Shown here piece after piece: positions 54,174 to 63,158 of a DNA stretch of 64,000 nt. The position numbers and the translations under genes were made by a program. Position 1 is the stretch's first letter. Every line of letters begins with the position of its first letter. The notes under the pieces were generated by a model that saw only the letters and a program-made list of their open reading frames with translations, did no database searches and was not told where the DNA came from. The stretch is from an uncultured Maribacter sp. Its GTDB lineage: Bacteria; Bacteroidota; Bacteroidia; Flavobacteriales; Flavobacteriaceae. Location of the stretch: positions 79,987-143,986 of the forward strand of contig NZ_CANMTX010000007.1 of the NCBI RefSeq assembly GCF_947500985.1, written 5' to 3'.

Positions 54174-55073
54174 TTATAAACTCTCGGCATCAATACCTAA
54201 GGCAATCATTTCATTGAACACGGCATCTTCGGCATAGCATAAAGTGGCTTTTTTTAGATTGGGAAATTGTTTTGCATCTACAGCACTTTTAATATCCCAG
54301 TAATCTTCAGTACCACTTCCAAATCGTAGTAGGTTCATATAAACTTCATTTCCGCCATCTTGGTAAATTTCGGTCAAAAGAGGTGCCATATTTTTCGGTA
54401 TTTTAATATCTCTAAAGAACTGGGTTACTTCTGCAATAGGTTCATAGCCCTCTTTTTCAATATCTATTTCTCGTTCGGTATACCATTCCATAAATTCGTA
54501 CAATTCAAATTTAGGCTGAAGTATCTCTTGGGTGTACATCAATTCTTCAATAACCGCTAATTTAAACCCGAAGTCCGTGAATTCAATATGCTCATCTTCT
54601 AGCGGTCGTAGTATATATTTATCTTTCGGTATTTCTTTTTTGTCTTCTAAATTGGCACCTAACGAAAGCGCATATGGTTCTTCTTGACCTTTATAGATGA
54701 GTTTACTGACTATATAGTTGGAGTGCTTGATTTTTGAAAAATCATTGAACTGCACTTCTTTATTATTTATGATGATAGTTCCTGAAAATTTATTTTTAGG
54801 AGGCAGATCAAGTTCATGTTTCTTAGAAAGTATAAGGCTAAAACTAAATATGTTGCCATAACTACCACATGAGCAGTATACACCTTCATTATCCCAACAA
54901 ATTACAGGACTTTTAGAAAGTTTAGTTTTTCCGGTACGTGAAGGTTCCCCAAAAGCCGAAACTAACGTCTCGTAGTTTGTTGGGAAAGTTACGGCAATGT
55001 CATTTATAAGGAGTTGCTCATCAGTACCTAAAATATGTATAGGTTTCGGTTTTTTCTTTAAGAAAGAGAACAT
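54174..55073 (-). CDS. Hypothetical cytoplasmic protein, two domains
   Basis: 299 aa, no signal peptide. Residues 1 to about 105 (LINDIAVTFPTNYETLVSAFGEPSR...CWDNEGVYCS) form a beta-rich domain. The second part, from about 150, contains FTDFGFKLAVIEELMYTQEILQPKFELYEF and the end KKATLCYAEDAVFNEMIALGID. It may be related to the DUF6892 group, which often occurs near polymorphic toxin or immunity genes, but I am not certain. It ends 3 bases before the DUF2314-like gene on the same strand, co-transcribed. Confidence 0.65.
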   Translation of the reverse strand: MFSFLKKKPKPIHILGTDEQLLINDIAVTFPTNYETLVSAFGEPSRTGKTKLSKSPVICWDNEGVYCSCGSYGNIFSFSLILSKKHELDLPPKNKFSGTIIINNKEVQFNDFSKIKHSNYIVSKLIYKGQEEPYALSLGANLEDKKEIPKDKYILRPLEDEHIEFTDFGFKLAVIEELMYTQEILQPKFELYEFMEWYTEREIDIEKEGYEPIAEVTQFFRDIKIPKNMAPLLTEIYQDGGNEVYMNLLRFGSGTEDYWDIKSAVDAKQFPNLKKATLCYAEDAVFNEMIALGIDAESL

Positions 55074-55076
55074 AAG

Positions 55077-55580
55077 CTATTTAAATATAAGTCCGTTTTC
55101 AGCATCAAATTGTGCTTGTTCTTCAGGGGATAATCCGTCGCGGATGGCACGAATGGTAAATCCGCCAACTACTTTGCCTTCTTCATAATACATCCAATCA
55201 CTAATATTAGCACGGTTTACGGTAATAGTATCACCTAATTGAACTTGGTTGGTGTACATGGGTTCATTGGCAATGATACCCATAAAGTCATCATCTATTA
55301 ATTGAATGTCACCTACCCAAATATGTTCCGCACCACCATCCGCATCAAATTTCTGTTTAATGGTAAAAAATGAATGATCAGGATTCTCGCTGGCTAATGC
55401 CTCTTTAAATTCATCAATAGAATTTTTAGCATCTATAATGGCTTGGTTCATTTTGGCATCGTCATCTTCCACATTGTACACATCAGGTTCGCCAGAGCGT
55501 TCTGTTTTATCAGCTGAGCCTTCTTTACAAGAAGTTAGCATAAAAAGTAGTGATGCGATAAAAATTAGCGATTTCTTCAT
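55077..55580 (-). CDS. DUF2314-like lipoprotein
   Basis: 167 aa from MKKSLIFI (55580); a longer in-frame start at 55631 would put 17 residues before the signal peptide and is rejected. The lipobox is MLTSC followed by KEGS. DDAKMNQAIIDAKNSIDEFKEAL, FTIKQKFDADGGAEHIWVGDIQLIDDDFMGIIANEP and MYYEEGKVVGGFTIRAI match DUF2314. Such proteins occur as solitary genes of unknown role. The gene upstream in transcription is the M90 peptidase. Confidence 0.8.
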   Translation of the reverse strand: MKKSLIFIASLLFMLTSCKEGSADKTERSGEPDVYNVEDDDAKMNQAIIDAKNSIDEFKEALASENPDHSFFTIKQKFDADGGAEHIWVGDIQLIDDDFMGIIANEPMYTNQVQLGDTITVNRANISDWMYYEEGKVVGGFTIRAIRDGLSPEEQAQFDAENGLIFK

Positions 55581-55696
55581 AGGATAAGTTTCTGTATTAT
55601 TTAATGTGAATTGTGGTACTATCAAGCACAACGGAATATTCTTTCTATTGTTTCACTTAATCAACAAGAATTCCATTAGTTCTAAACCAAGTGAGG

Positions 55697-56425
55697 TTAC
55701 TTCGGGTTTTTGCCGTTCCGTGGGTCTTGCTTAAGCACCTTGGCGGTGGTACGGTAAAAGGTGGGCGAATAAGAATAAAACTCATGAGGTTGCTCAAAAA
55801 AGGTCTCTAATGCAATGGCAAAAAGCTCCATTAAATTAGTGCCACCATAGTCTCTGAAAATGGTGTATTTACCTTCACGTATAAGCGGTATTTTTTTAGT
55901 CGCTAGTTCTTTCCAAGCGTTGAGGTCCGCATCTTTAAATGCTTTCGAAAAATAGAATCCTTTAGCATTCTCAATAATTAAACAATGACTGAATTCATGT
56001 ATGGCAATATTTAATCCGTCATCTGTAATAACGAATCCTTTTTCTACAGCAGGCCATGATAAGTTTACACGCTTGGTCACCGTATTTACATCACCATCAT
56101 AAAGCACATCTCTACCAGTGTATGCATATGAAGTGGGAGTGACAAATATGGTTTTGAAGACACTCAGCACATCTTGTTTCAATCCAAAGGTAATCTGAAC
56201 GAATGCACTAGAAATAACCAATTTCATCTCGGTAGTAAGTTCAAAACCTTCTGTAGCATCAAAATCTGTAGTATTTAAAAACAGCAAAGTTCTCACCACA
56301 AAAGACTGTTGATGCTTCTCTGATAATGCAGCGTAATAGGAGTTCCATTTGCTAAGTACCTCGTGGCATTCTTGCTTGCTACGGGTCTTAAGAAATAAAT
56401 TGACAAAAGTATGTTTGGCGTTCAA
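55697..56425 (-). CDS. M90/MtfA-like zinc metallopeptidase
   Basis: 242 aa from a TTG start at 56425; no ATG precedes the conserved part in frame, so the exact start is uncertain. HEFSH (His143, Glu144, His147) is the zinc-binding HExxH motif, and NLMELFAIALETFFEQP supplies the third ligand region. ALSEKHQQSFVVRTLLFLNTTDF is the typical MtfA opening. In E. coli MtfA acts on the regulator Mlc; in flavobacteria the target is unknown. Confidence 0.85.
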   Translation of the reverse strand: MNAKHTFVNLFLKTRSKQECHEVLSKWNSYYAALSEKHQQSFVVRTLLFLNTTDFDATEGFELTTEMKLVISSAFVQITFGLKQDVLSVFKTIFVTPTSYAYTGRDVLYDGDVNTVTKRVNLSWPAVEKGFVITDDGLNIAIHEFSHCLIIENAKGFYFSKAFKDADLNAWKELATKKIPLIREGKYTIFRDYGGTNLMELFAIALETFFEQPHEFYSYSPTFYRTTAKVLKQDPRNGKNPK

Positions 56426-56496
56426 GTAATTGGTTTGGTTGAAAGTGAGGTTCAGTAAATAATTATCACAAAAAAATGCGGAGGGTAAAATTAGTG

Positions 56497-56985
56497 TTAT
56501 TCGGTGATAACAACACTACCAATAAGTTCATTTTCGGTAGGTTTTTCAAACCAAGTTTCCATAAAGTCAAAATTCTCTTTACTGACCTCAAACTCAAAAG
56601 TTGCTCCTTTTTCATTGTTGCGCTGTTGTACACGTTGCCATCTGGTTTCTTTAGAAATATCTAAAAAGTGAATTTGAATTGTATAACCATGAGATGCGGC
56701 AAAATTTCTGAATTTTTCTCGGTGTTTAAATTTCGATAAACCCAGGTCTAAAATAGCATCTGTATGAGACTCTTCTAATTGTGCAACCACATTTAAAATT
56801 ATACTTTCTGCTCTTTCTATACGCTCTAAAAACCATTCTAAACCATCGGTTTCTTTCTTGTCGGGTAGAAACAACGTATTGTTCCAAGTGTCAATAGAAA
56901 AGAGTACTCCTTTGTTTTTCTTTTTCAGTTCGTTTGAGTAGGTAGTTTTACCTGATCCTGTATTACCGACGATGAGGTGTAGCAT
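56497..56985 (-). CDS. P-loop nucleotide kinase-like ATPase
   Basis: 162 aa. The Walker A motif GNTGSGKTT sits at residues 7-15. DAILDLGLSKFKHREKFRNFAASHGYTIQIHFLDISKETRWQRVQQRN has the arrangement of zeta-toxin/kinase-like P-loop proteins, in which a small molecule is probably phosphorylated. No antitoxin-like partner is adjacent. The substrate is unknown. Confidence 0.8.
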   Translation of the reverse strand: MLHLIVGNTGSGKTTYSNELKKKNKGVLFSIDTWNNTLFLPDKKETDGLEWFLERIERAESIILNVVAQLEESHTDAILDLGLSKFKHREKFRNFAASHGYTIQIHFLDISKETRWQRVQQRNNEKGATFEFEVSKENFDFMETWFEKPTENELIGSVVITE

Positions 56986-57020
56986 AATTATAGTTCTAAA
57001 ATTTATAAATATGTAATAAT

Positions 57021-57536
57021 TTATTCAACCTTAAAACCCTTCTCAATCAAATCAAAACCAGGTTTATTAGTCATATTATCTTCCGTAGCTTCTTGTATTA
57101 GAATTGCAAAAGTTTTATCGCCTTTATAAAAGAAGTGGATATTACCTTCATGATCTAAGCCTAGAATACTTGCGGTAAACCTTATGGAAGAAGTATCAAT
57201 GTCGTTATAGGTATCGTCAACGGCATCTTCAAATTGAATATTAGAATTTCTATAGATAATATTATTGACCAATTCTTCTTGAAAAAGATACGCCCATTCA
57301 CCAAGGTCAATTTCGCCATTGATCCATGTCATAGTTACAATGCCACTAGAATCAAAACCATCTTTTTCAATAGAAAGGTAATACCCTTGGTCATCAATAT
57401 TTTCTTGATCCGTAATTTCCCAACCTGTTGGGCTGGTCATTGAAACCCCGTCTCTTTCAAATTTAATAGGTTTACTCTCGCTACAAGAAGTTAAGAATAG
57501 AAATATTGATGCAATTAATAATAGTGGTTTTTTCAT
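57021..57536 (-). CDS. Lipoprotein with PsbP/DcrB-like fold
   Basis: 171 aa. The lipobox is FLTSC followed by SESK. FERDGVSMTSPTGWEITDQE and the following alternation of strands with RFTASILGLDHEGNIHFFYKGDKTFAILIQEATEDN look like the PsbP/DcrB-type domain (inference from pattern). Function unknown. Same strand and spacing as the neighbouring orphans. Confidence 0.65.
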   Translation of the reverse strand: MKKPLLLIASIFLFLTSCSESKPIKFERDGVSMTSPTGWEITDQENIDDQGYYLSIEKDGFDSSGIVTMTWINGEIDLGEWAYLFQEELVNNIIYRNSNIQFEDAVDDTYNDIDTSSIRFTASILGLDHEGNIHFFYKGDKTFAILIQEATEDNMTNKPGFDLIEKGFKVE

Positions 57537-57579
57537 GAGGTTTTAGTCAGTTTTATTATAGAAGATTTAATAATGAAAA

Positions 57580-58437
57580 CTATTTCATAGGTGCTGGAGG
57601 CGGGGGCGGTAGGGATTCTTGATAATTTGTTGTTTGTAAAATAGCACCATTTTCCAAAAAAGAAATAAGCTCCGTTGCTTTGCTTACTACCTTTTCAATA
57701 CTACCATTTTTATTGACGACTATATGGGTAGGATAGGCATTTACAAAAAGTTTATTTTCAATAAAATCTTCTTGGTTAGGCACAGTATTGTATTTAAAAA
57801 TTTTCTTAGTGAAGAATCTATCTAATTCTGCCTTATCGTCTAATGCCAAACTTATAAATTCAACATCTTCTCTTTTTGAATATTCGTCGGCGAACTCATT
57901 GAGCTCAGGAAATTCAGCTACGCAAGGTTTACAATTAATAAACCAACATTTAAAAATTAGAGTTTTTCCTTTGGTGTTATCATTAGTGTAAACCTTTCCG
58001 TTTAAATCGGTAAAATTGAAATCAGGAAATGGAGTTCCTTCCATTTTAAATTTAGTGTAGATACCCTCTGAAGTGTTTTTAATAATATTTCCAATTTGTT
58101 TGTCTGCAGAGTTAGGTAATTTGTAGAGTTGGTATTGCTTTACATTATCTGGAGAAACAAGTTTTACGGCTATATAATCTCCAGTAGTCAAAGATTTTAG
58201 AAAATCATCTTTACTAATGGTTTCAGACTTATCGTTTATAGCAATAAATTCTGAAGATAAAATGATGTTATTTTCATGATAATCCCACCACTTTTCCCAG
58301 TCTGATTCTAAAACATTTATGTCAACATCGACATCTAATTTGAGTGCTTCATTTTCAATACTTCTTTTTTGTGAAGTTTTGTTTTCCTTGCAAGATGTAA
58401 AACCGATAACTAGTAATAGAATGAGTAGATTTTTCAT
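57580..58437 (-). CDS. TlpA-like thiol-disulfide lipoprotein
   Basis: 285 aa from MKNLLILL (58437); the longer frame to 58482 only adds residues before the signal peptide. The lipobox is IGFTSC. The thioredoxin-fold part begins near residue 137 (FPDFNFTDLNGKVYTN) and contains the redox motif Cys169-Lys-Pro-Cys172, with another Cys at 164. The N-terminal 120 residues are not recognised. The tail is PPPPPAPMK. Periplasmic disulfide exchange is probable. Confidence 0.85.
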   Translation of the reverse strand: MKNLLILLLVIGFTSCKENKTSQKRSIENEALKLDVDVDINVLESDWEKWWDYHENNIILSSEFIAINDKSETISKDDFLKSLTTGDYIAVKLVSPDNVKQYQLYKLPNSADKQIGNIIKNTSEGIYTKFKMEGTPFPDFNFTDLNGKVYTNDNTKGKTLIFKCWFINCKPCVAEFPELNEFADEYSKREDVEFISLALDDKAELDRFFTKKIFKYNTVPNQEDFIENKLFVNAYPTHIVVNKNGSIEKVVSKATELISFLENGAILQTTNYQESLPPPPPAPMK

Positions 58438-58752
58438 AGATATATAGTGGTTTAAAAAGAAGCTTAATTGGTTTTGGTACAATTAAAATGAAATTAATAC
58501 TCGCTTAATTTAAGTTAATTATATCAAATTTGTAAATAAAATCTTACCAATTAGCTTTGTCCAATACTATCTATAAAATTTAAGTATGACACTTTGTATT
58601 CGTTAACAGTTTAGAGAACTTATTCCATTTGTCAATTTCAAGTTTTCTAATGCTTGATTCTTGAGTGATTAAAAGCTTTATATCAAATTTAGATTGGCTT
58701 TTTTTTAATCATTAAACTAATAGGTTTGGCAATAAAAAAGGTCGGTTTATAT
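58438..58752. other. Spacer without recognisable gene
   Basis: 315 bases of A+T-rich sequence. The only item is a TAAATTTG on the minus strand (58683-58690), a possible -7 box for the TlpA-like gene with a long leader. No repeat of the families above is present. Confidence 0.6.
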
Positions 58753-59211
58753 TTACCCATTCGCCTCTTTAGCCTGCTCTTCTAAATCAGCAATATTTTC
58801 AAATTTTTGAAGCGGTAGTTCTTTATTGGTCGCTTTTATTTCAGCAACTAAGGCAAGAATTAAATCTAGGGGTTTGGCTTCATAGCCAAACATATTTTGG
58901 TCGAATTCAATACCAGCTAGTATTCCGTCATTTTCCATACCTACACCCCAATTTTCTATAAAATCTACTAATGCTATTTCGGTAATCTGGTAGTTGTTCC
59001 AATGGTTTATGGTGCAAGATTTAGCTCTGGCACCTTCTGCCCAAAAACAAAGTACACCAACAGGTCTGTCATTTTCATCATCATACTGCACAGAAGCTGA
59101 GGTAGCAAAACCTTCATGATTTTGAAGCGCATATACAATGTATGTTTCGCAAACCGTTTTTATAAATTTCTTGTATCTATTTTTAATTAAATCTGAGCCT
59201 TGTTGTTCCAT
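58753..59211 (-). CDS. DUF2750-like protein
   Basis: 152 aa, cytoplasmic. NRYKKFIKTVCETYIVYALQNHEGFATSAS, VLCFWAEGARAKSCTINHWNNYQITEIALVDFIENWGVGMENDGILAGIEFDQNMFGYEAKPLDLI follows the DUF2750 pattern. Members occur as single accessory genes, sometimes near toxin-immunity loci. Function unknown. Confidence 0.75.
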   Translation of the reverse strand: MEQQGSDLIKNRYKKFIKTVCETYIVYALQNHEGFATSASVQYDDENDRPVGVLCFWAEGARAKSCTINHWNNYQITEIALVDFIENWGVGMENDGILAGIEFDQNMFGYEAKPLDLILALVAEIKATNKELPLQKFENIADLEEQAKEANG

Positions 59212-59237
59212 GTTTTGTGTTTTGAAAAAGATGTTTT

Positions 59238-59903
59238 TTATTTATCGAATTGAAAGTAAAGTATTGTAGACCAATTATCAATACCTAACAGAGCTCTTTT
59301 TTCTATTCTTTTATGTTGTATTGCTTTTTCAATTTCTACTTTTTCTTTCTCAGTCAAAAGAGGTGCTGATTTCTTGAACCAAGATTTCTTTGTCATTTGG
59401 TCTTTTTGAGCTTCAAGACTCAATATTTCCTTATTTAAAGAAGCCACATCTTTTATAAAGTTTTCAATAGTGTTTTCTATTTGATTTACTTCATTGAAAA
59501 CTTCAAGATTTTGTTTTTCAAAGGGTTCATTTACCATTTCATACAATTCACCACATTCAAGAAAGAAGTATTTTAAATCGAATTTGTTGTCGTTGAAAAA
59601 CTGTTTTGTTTTTTCAATTTCAGATTTAAGATACTCGGGTTCAAATAAATTTAAGGTTTGCAATCTGTCCAAGAATTTAAATAGATTGTCCTTCCCTTTA
59701 TTGGCATCTCCGCTTATGGTTATGGGGTGTTCGTAATCCCAAAGAACAGATTTGCTATTTAGTGTATTGTTGCTTAATAGTATCTTGTAAGACAACGGAA
59801 TCTCATAAGCATATTCAGAAACACTTAACACAGAATCTTCTGGAGTCTTGGGTCTGTCTAGTCTATTGAAATCAAGATTATATAAATAACTTCTATTTGC
59901 CAT
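59238..59903 (-). CDS. Hypothetical cytoplasmic protein with coiled coil
   Basis: 221 aa. It opens with MANRSYLYNLDFNRLDRP, the start of an unnamed family I recall from several phyla. Further marks are SEYAYEIPLSYKILLSN and WDYEHPITISGDANKGKDNLFKFLDRL. The rest is a long charged helix (about 125-175) and a short final strand. No function assigned. A spacer motif CAATTACGTTAGCTAT (minus strand) precedes it. Confidence 0.68.
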   Translation of the reverse strand: MANRSYLYNLDFNRLDRPKTPEDSVLSVSEYAYEIPLSYKILLSNNTLNSKSVLWDYEHPITISGDANKGKDNLFKFLDRLQTLNLFEPEYLKSEIEKTKQFFNDNKFDLKYFFLECGELYEMVNEPFEKQNLEVFNEVNQIENTIENFIKDVASLNKEILSLEAQKDQMTKKSWFKKSAPLLTEKEKVEIEKAIQHKRIEKRALLGIDNWSTILYFQFDK

Positions 59904-60048
59904 TTTTTTATACTTTTTTGAATTATAGCTAACGTAATTGCAATTGATTAGTTGTCTTGTGAAAAAAATGAAATATGAATATACTTGAAATTAAAAGTTC
60001 AAAGTCAACACTTAGTTTAGGTTTATCGGCTAAAGTTGGCTTACCGTA

Positions 60049-60687
60049 TTAATTGCAAAGACTTCTGGCAACGTAACTTTTATTACCGTTTGAATTTATA
60101 TAATAACAACCTCCTCTTGAACCTCGATAATAATTTCTAGAACTTTTATATCTCTTTGGTTTATAAGAAGAGCTACCTGAATTTGTATTTTTGGTTGAAG
60201 AGCTATAGGATGAGGATTTATAGGATGATGTGCTAACCTCTAAACTGTTATAAAGTTTTTTTTCTGTTTCAATTGATTTAATGAATTCAGAAATTGAGTC
60301 ATTACTTTTAATCCAAATTTCGCTAATATAACCACAAAGTGAGCCTTGGCAGACTTCAAAGTAACTGTCGTGATATTCTAGAATAATAACTTCCTTGTTT
60401 TCTTTAAAAGTTGAAATAATGTCAGCATATAAACTAGGTCTGTTTTTTAGTTTAGCTCCTTTTCTCGCAATAGCAATAAGTGAAGAGTCTTTTATTTTGT
60501 CCAAGAATTTTTGGGACCTTATTTGTGCTATTTTTAAATCAATACTTCTTATTGAGTCGGTTAAGTTTTCAATCTCTAGTTCAATATTTTTCTTTTGATT
60601 TTCTAATTCATTTAATTTTTTATCTGTTTGTGAGAAAGAATATAAGGATAATAGAAGAGCTAAAAATGTTATGTAGTAATTCTTCAT
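60049..60687 (-). CDS. Secreted SH3-like domain protein
   Basis: 212 aa. A signal peptide (YITFLALLLSLYSFSQ) is followed by a coiled coil (LNELENQKKNIELEIENLTDSIRSIDLKIAQI), an SH3b-like domain (about 72-130: RKGAKLKNRPSLYADIISTFKENKEVIILEYHDSYFEVCQGSLCGYISEIWI), and a Ser/Tyr-rich low-complexity tail ending with two Cys. It could bind cell-wall peptides, but the target is unknown. Confidence 0.68.
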   Translation of the reverse strand: MKNYYITFLALLLSLYSFSQTDKKLNELENQKKNIELEIENLTDSIRSIDLKIAQIRSQKFLDKIKDSSLIAIARKGAKLKNRPSLYADIISTFKENKEVIILEYHDSYFEVCQGSLCGYISEIWIKSNDSISEFIKSIETEKKLYNSLEVSTSSYKSSSYSSSTKNTNSGSSSYKPKRYKSSRNYYRGSRGGCYYINSNGNKSYVARSLCN

Positions 60688-60762
60688 TATAATAATTGTT
60701 AGCGTTAATGGTTTGAAGTGTTTTTTTATTATTAGATAAATAAAATTGTAGATATTGTATGG

Positions 60763-61398
60763 TCATTTAATCTTTTCTGCTTCCATAAATTTTCCGGAAT
60801 CATCATACAAACCTAAGTTTCCATTCTTTTCAATTAGGTAGTATTCTCCGTGATTATTTTTGTAATCGAACCTTGTTGTCCCGTTTTTTAATTTATTTAT
60901 AAAAACCTCTTCTTTCATTTCTCCACCATCTCCGACTAACTTGCTTTTTGCATAAATCGATTTCATATATAGTTTGTCATTTTCTTTGACCAAGTACTTT
61001 TTGTTTGGAAGCATTGGGTCATTTTCAAACCAAGAATGTAATATTTCGCCCGTAACTTTAGATGTATTCATTTTGACCGAGGCTTCTTTAGTTGCTCCGA
61101 GAATTTTTACATTTAGTTCTGGTTTAAAATGCGTAGTTGCCCAAGCTCCATTTCCAGGTTCTTGATTAGGTAGAAAATAAAAAATCCAAATTTTATCAAA
61201 ATCATCTCTACTGTCTTTTATTTCTAGAGCAATATTTTTTAAGTCTACTTCGCTTATCTCTTCTTTTAATTGGATTTCAATTCTCGTTTTATTAAACGCT
61301 CTGTCAGTATCTTCGTTGATTATTGTGTAATTATAGTTTGACTTGTTACTGCAAGAAATTAATAAAGTCAAAAAGAGAATTTGGATTATTTTTTTCAT
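60763..61398 (-). CDS. Hypothetical lipoprotein
   Basis: 211 aa. The lipobox is TLLISC followed by SNKS. The sequence contains KTRIEIQLKEEISEVDLKNIALEIKDSRDDFDKIWIFYFLPNQEPGNGAWATTHF, a domain I have seen as a short exported module, then a beta-rich C-terminus. Function unknown. Confidence 0.65.
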   Translation of the reverse strand: MKKIIQILFLTLLISCSNKSNYNYTIINEDTDRAFNKTRIEIQLKEEISEVDLKNIALEIKDSRDDFDKIWIFYFLPNQEPGNGAWATTHFKPELNVKILGATKEASVKMNTSKVTGEILHSWFENDPMLPNKKYLVKENDKLYMKSIYAKSKLVGDGGEMKEEVFINKLKNGTTRFDYKNNHGEYYLIEKNGNLGLYDDSGKFMEAEKIK

Positions 61399-61605
61399 CT
61401 GTTTTCTTATGGTATTGTGTGTTCTTAATTTGCGTACAACATTTTGTTCATGACTAGTGTTTCGTATGGTATATACTATACATTTGGTTATGTAATAAAA
61501 CTAATTTATGCTAATCCATTTCATTATTTGTGAGGTCTGGGCTTTTTAGCGTCCAAGCGCATTAAGCTGCTTGGCAAAGGTAAGCTAGTCGGTTATGTGG
61601 TGTTC
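61399..61605 (-). other. Spacer with cassette-junction-like hairpin
   Basis: The hairpin CCAAGC / GCTTGG with loop GCATTAAGCT (61553-61574) lies just after the Shedu stop. CTTAATTTGCGTACAACA (61424-61441) lies just before the next gene's start. Together they resemble the two ends of an attC-like site, but the identification is weak. Confidence 0.35.
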
Positions 61606-62616
61606 TCATTTGGCTTCTTCTGTTTCGTAGGTTTTCAATAGCAACTTCCCAAATACAACTAAGTCATCGTAAGTAATAATTTTTATTGATTGTAGATTAG
61701 AGTTTAACATTCTTAAACAGTCCCTTTGGTCATGATTAAAATCAATGTTCCTGCCTACAATAATCTTAATTCTTGGCATAATTATTTTGAGCCCGTATTC
61801 AGCTTCTAGGTTCAATTTATATTCTGAAAGTTTCTGAAGGTAGAAAAGAGATTGCCCTATAACCTGCGATAGATTAGGATGGGGATAATAGCAACTATGA
61901 CTATCATCATATTTTAAAATCGAATGAGTTGGACGCTTAAGCTCTATTAAATCTAAATACCCATCAACTGATTCCATTAAAATATCTCCTTCACTAAATA
62001 ATGCAATTTTCCTTACATCATGTTTGGTAATATACTCAATTCCAAAAACCCACAAATTTGCTTCAATCCAATTCTGGAAAATCTTTTCAGGTTGACCTGC
62101 AGAATATTTAAGAAGTTCTTCATGATTCCTAATGGTTTTTGTTATACTACCTCCAATTTCCAAGGTAATTAGCTTTTCAAGATTTTCTATTTCAGTGGAA
62201 ATAAGCTTATGATGATATGCGCCATGTAAATTTTCAATCTCCAAGCTAGATAAAGAATCTAGGAGGCCTTTTATTTTTTCTTGGGATTCAAATTTTTCTA
62301 ATAGACTTAGAATTGTTTGTAAATCACTTTCTTTTAATTGATTCAGTATCAAATCTATTTCATCTGATGTTTCTATGAATTTAGCAGATTGACTGGTTTC
62401 ATCCTTAATTACAGAAATTGCATTTAAGTGCCTATACAAATTCCTGATTTCATCAATTGCCAAAGTTTCTGTGAAAATTGGTAAACCATTGGAATCGGTT
62501 GCATAAAAGTGCATCGTCATGGTTTCATCCGCAACATCATCTTTGATGTTTGATAAGTTGACGAATAGTCTAACTTTACCGCTGTTAAACAGCTCTTTAT
62601 GATAAGGAACACTCAT
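61606..62616 (-). CDS. Shedu-family (SduA/DUF4263) defense nuclease
   Basis: 336 aa. The C-terminal nuclease core is WIEANLWVFGIEY (Glu185), then DGYLDLIELKRP (Asp222, Glu225, Lys227), followed by LSQVIGQSLFYLQKL (Gln251), the PD-(D/E)xK arrangement of Shedu. The N-terminal 170 residues are helical and not recognised. Shedu proteins are single-gene anti-phage systems that act as nucleases (established in the literature). Here the gene starts on the last base of the upstream stop, so it is coupled to a small WYL-like gene. Confidence 0.88.
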   Translation of the reverse strand: MSVPYHKELFNSGKVRLFVNLSNIKDDVADETMTMHFYATDSNGLPIFTETLAIDEIRNLYRHLNAISVIKDETSQSAKFIETSDEIDLILNQLKESDLQTILSLLEKFESQEKIKGLLDSLSSLEIENLHGAYHHKLISTEIENLEKLITLEIGGSITKTIRNHEELLKYSAGQPEKIFQNWIEANLWVFGIEYITKHDVRKIALFSEGDILMESVDGYLDLIELKRPTHSILKYDDSHSCYYPHPNLSQVIGQSLFYLQKLSEYKLNLEAEYGLKIIMPRIKIIVGRNIDFNHDQRDCLRMLNSNLQSIKIITYDDLVVFGKLLLKTYETEEAK

Positions 62617-62951
62617 TATACTTTTGCTATTACGTCTTTATAACCTTCCCAACTTGGGTTGTATTTTTCACTATTTGCTTTAAACGTTGTATCCAATAAG
62701 ATAATATTAGAAAGCTCTTGAATATTGAACATTCTAAAATCAGGAAATGGGCTAATGTCTTTACTGTCTGAAACCCCTGCCGTTTGTACAAGATGTACTT
62801 TTGTACTTTGAGCTCCTGATTTTGCAGTTAAAATAAATATAGCATATGGGTTGCCTATTCTTTGTCCTGGAGTTTTACCTGGTTTGTTGTACTCAAAAGA
62901 AATTTGTCTTTTTTCTCTAATTGCTTGTGTTAATAAATCTAAATTATTCAT
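62616..62951 (-). CDS. Small WYL-like domain protein coupled to Shedu
   Basis: 111 aa, no helix-turn-helix. LTQAIREKRQISFEYNKPGKTPGQRIGNPYAIFILTAKSGAQSTKVHLVQTAGVSDS looks like a free-standing WYL-type domain (sheet with an R.GNPYA element). WYL domains sense ligands in several defense regulators. The stop overlaps the start of the Shedu gene by one base, so the two are translated together. Role as sensor or regulator of the nuclease is inference. Confidence 0.7.
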   Translation of the reverse strand: MNNLDLLTQAIREKRQISFEYNKPGKTPGQRIGNPYAIFILTAKSGAQSTKVHLVQTAGVSDSKDISPFPDFRMFNIQELSNIILLDTTFKANSEKYNPSWEGYKDVIAKV

Positions 62952-63158
62952 ATTCTATTTATTTTAGTTTCAACTGAGTTGCACATAAACGTTTAACTGT
63001 AACAGAATTCGTTTATTTCCTGTTTTAGTGAATAAAGCTTACCTATAATATATACCACTAAAGAATAAACCTACAATTTACATTTCACACTCCATTACGG
63101 GAAACCATAACTGGTTAAAAATTATGTATGGTTTGGGTATTTTTACGACAAAAAAAGC
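62952..63158. other. Divergent spacer
   Basis: It has GTTTATGTGCAACTCAG on the minus strand (62974-62990), similar to spacer motifs before other minus-strand genes here, and a TATTTTTA -7-like element for the plus-strand gene at 63159. Confidence 0.4.
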
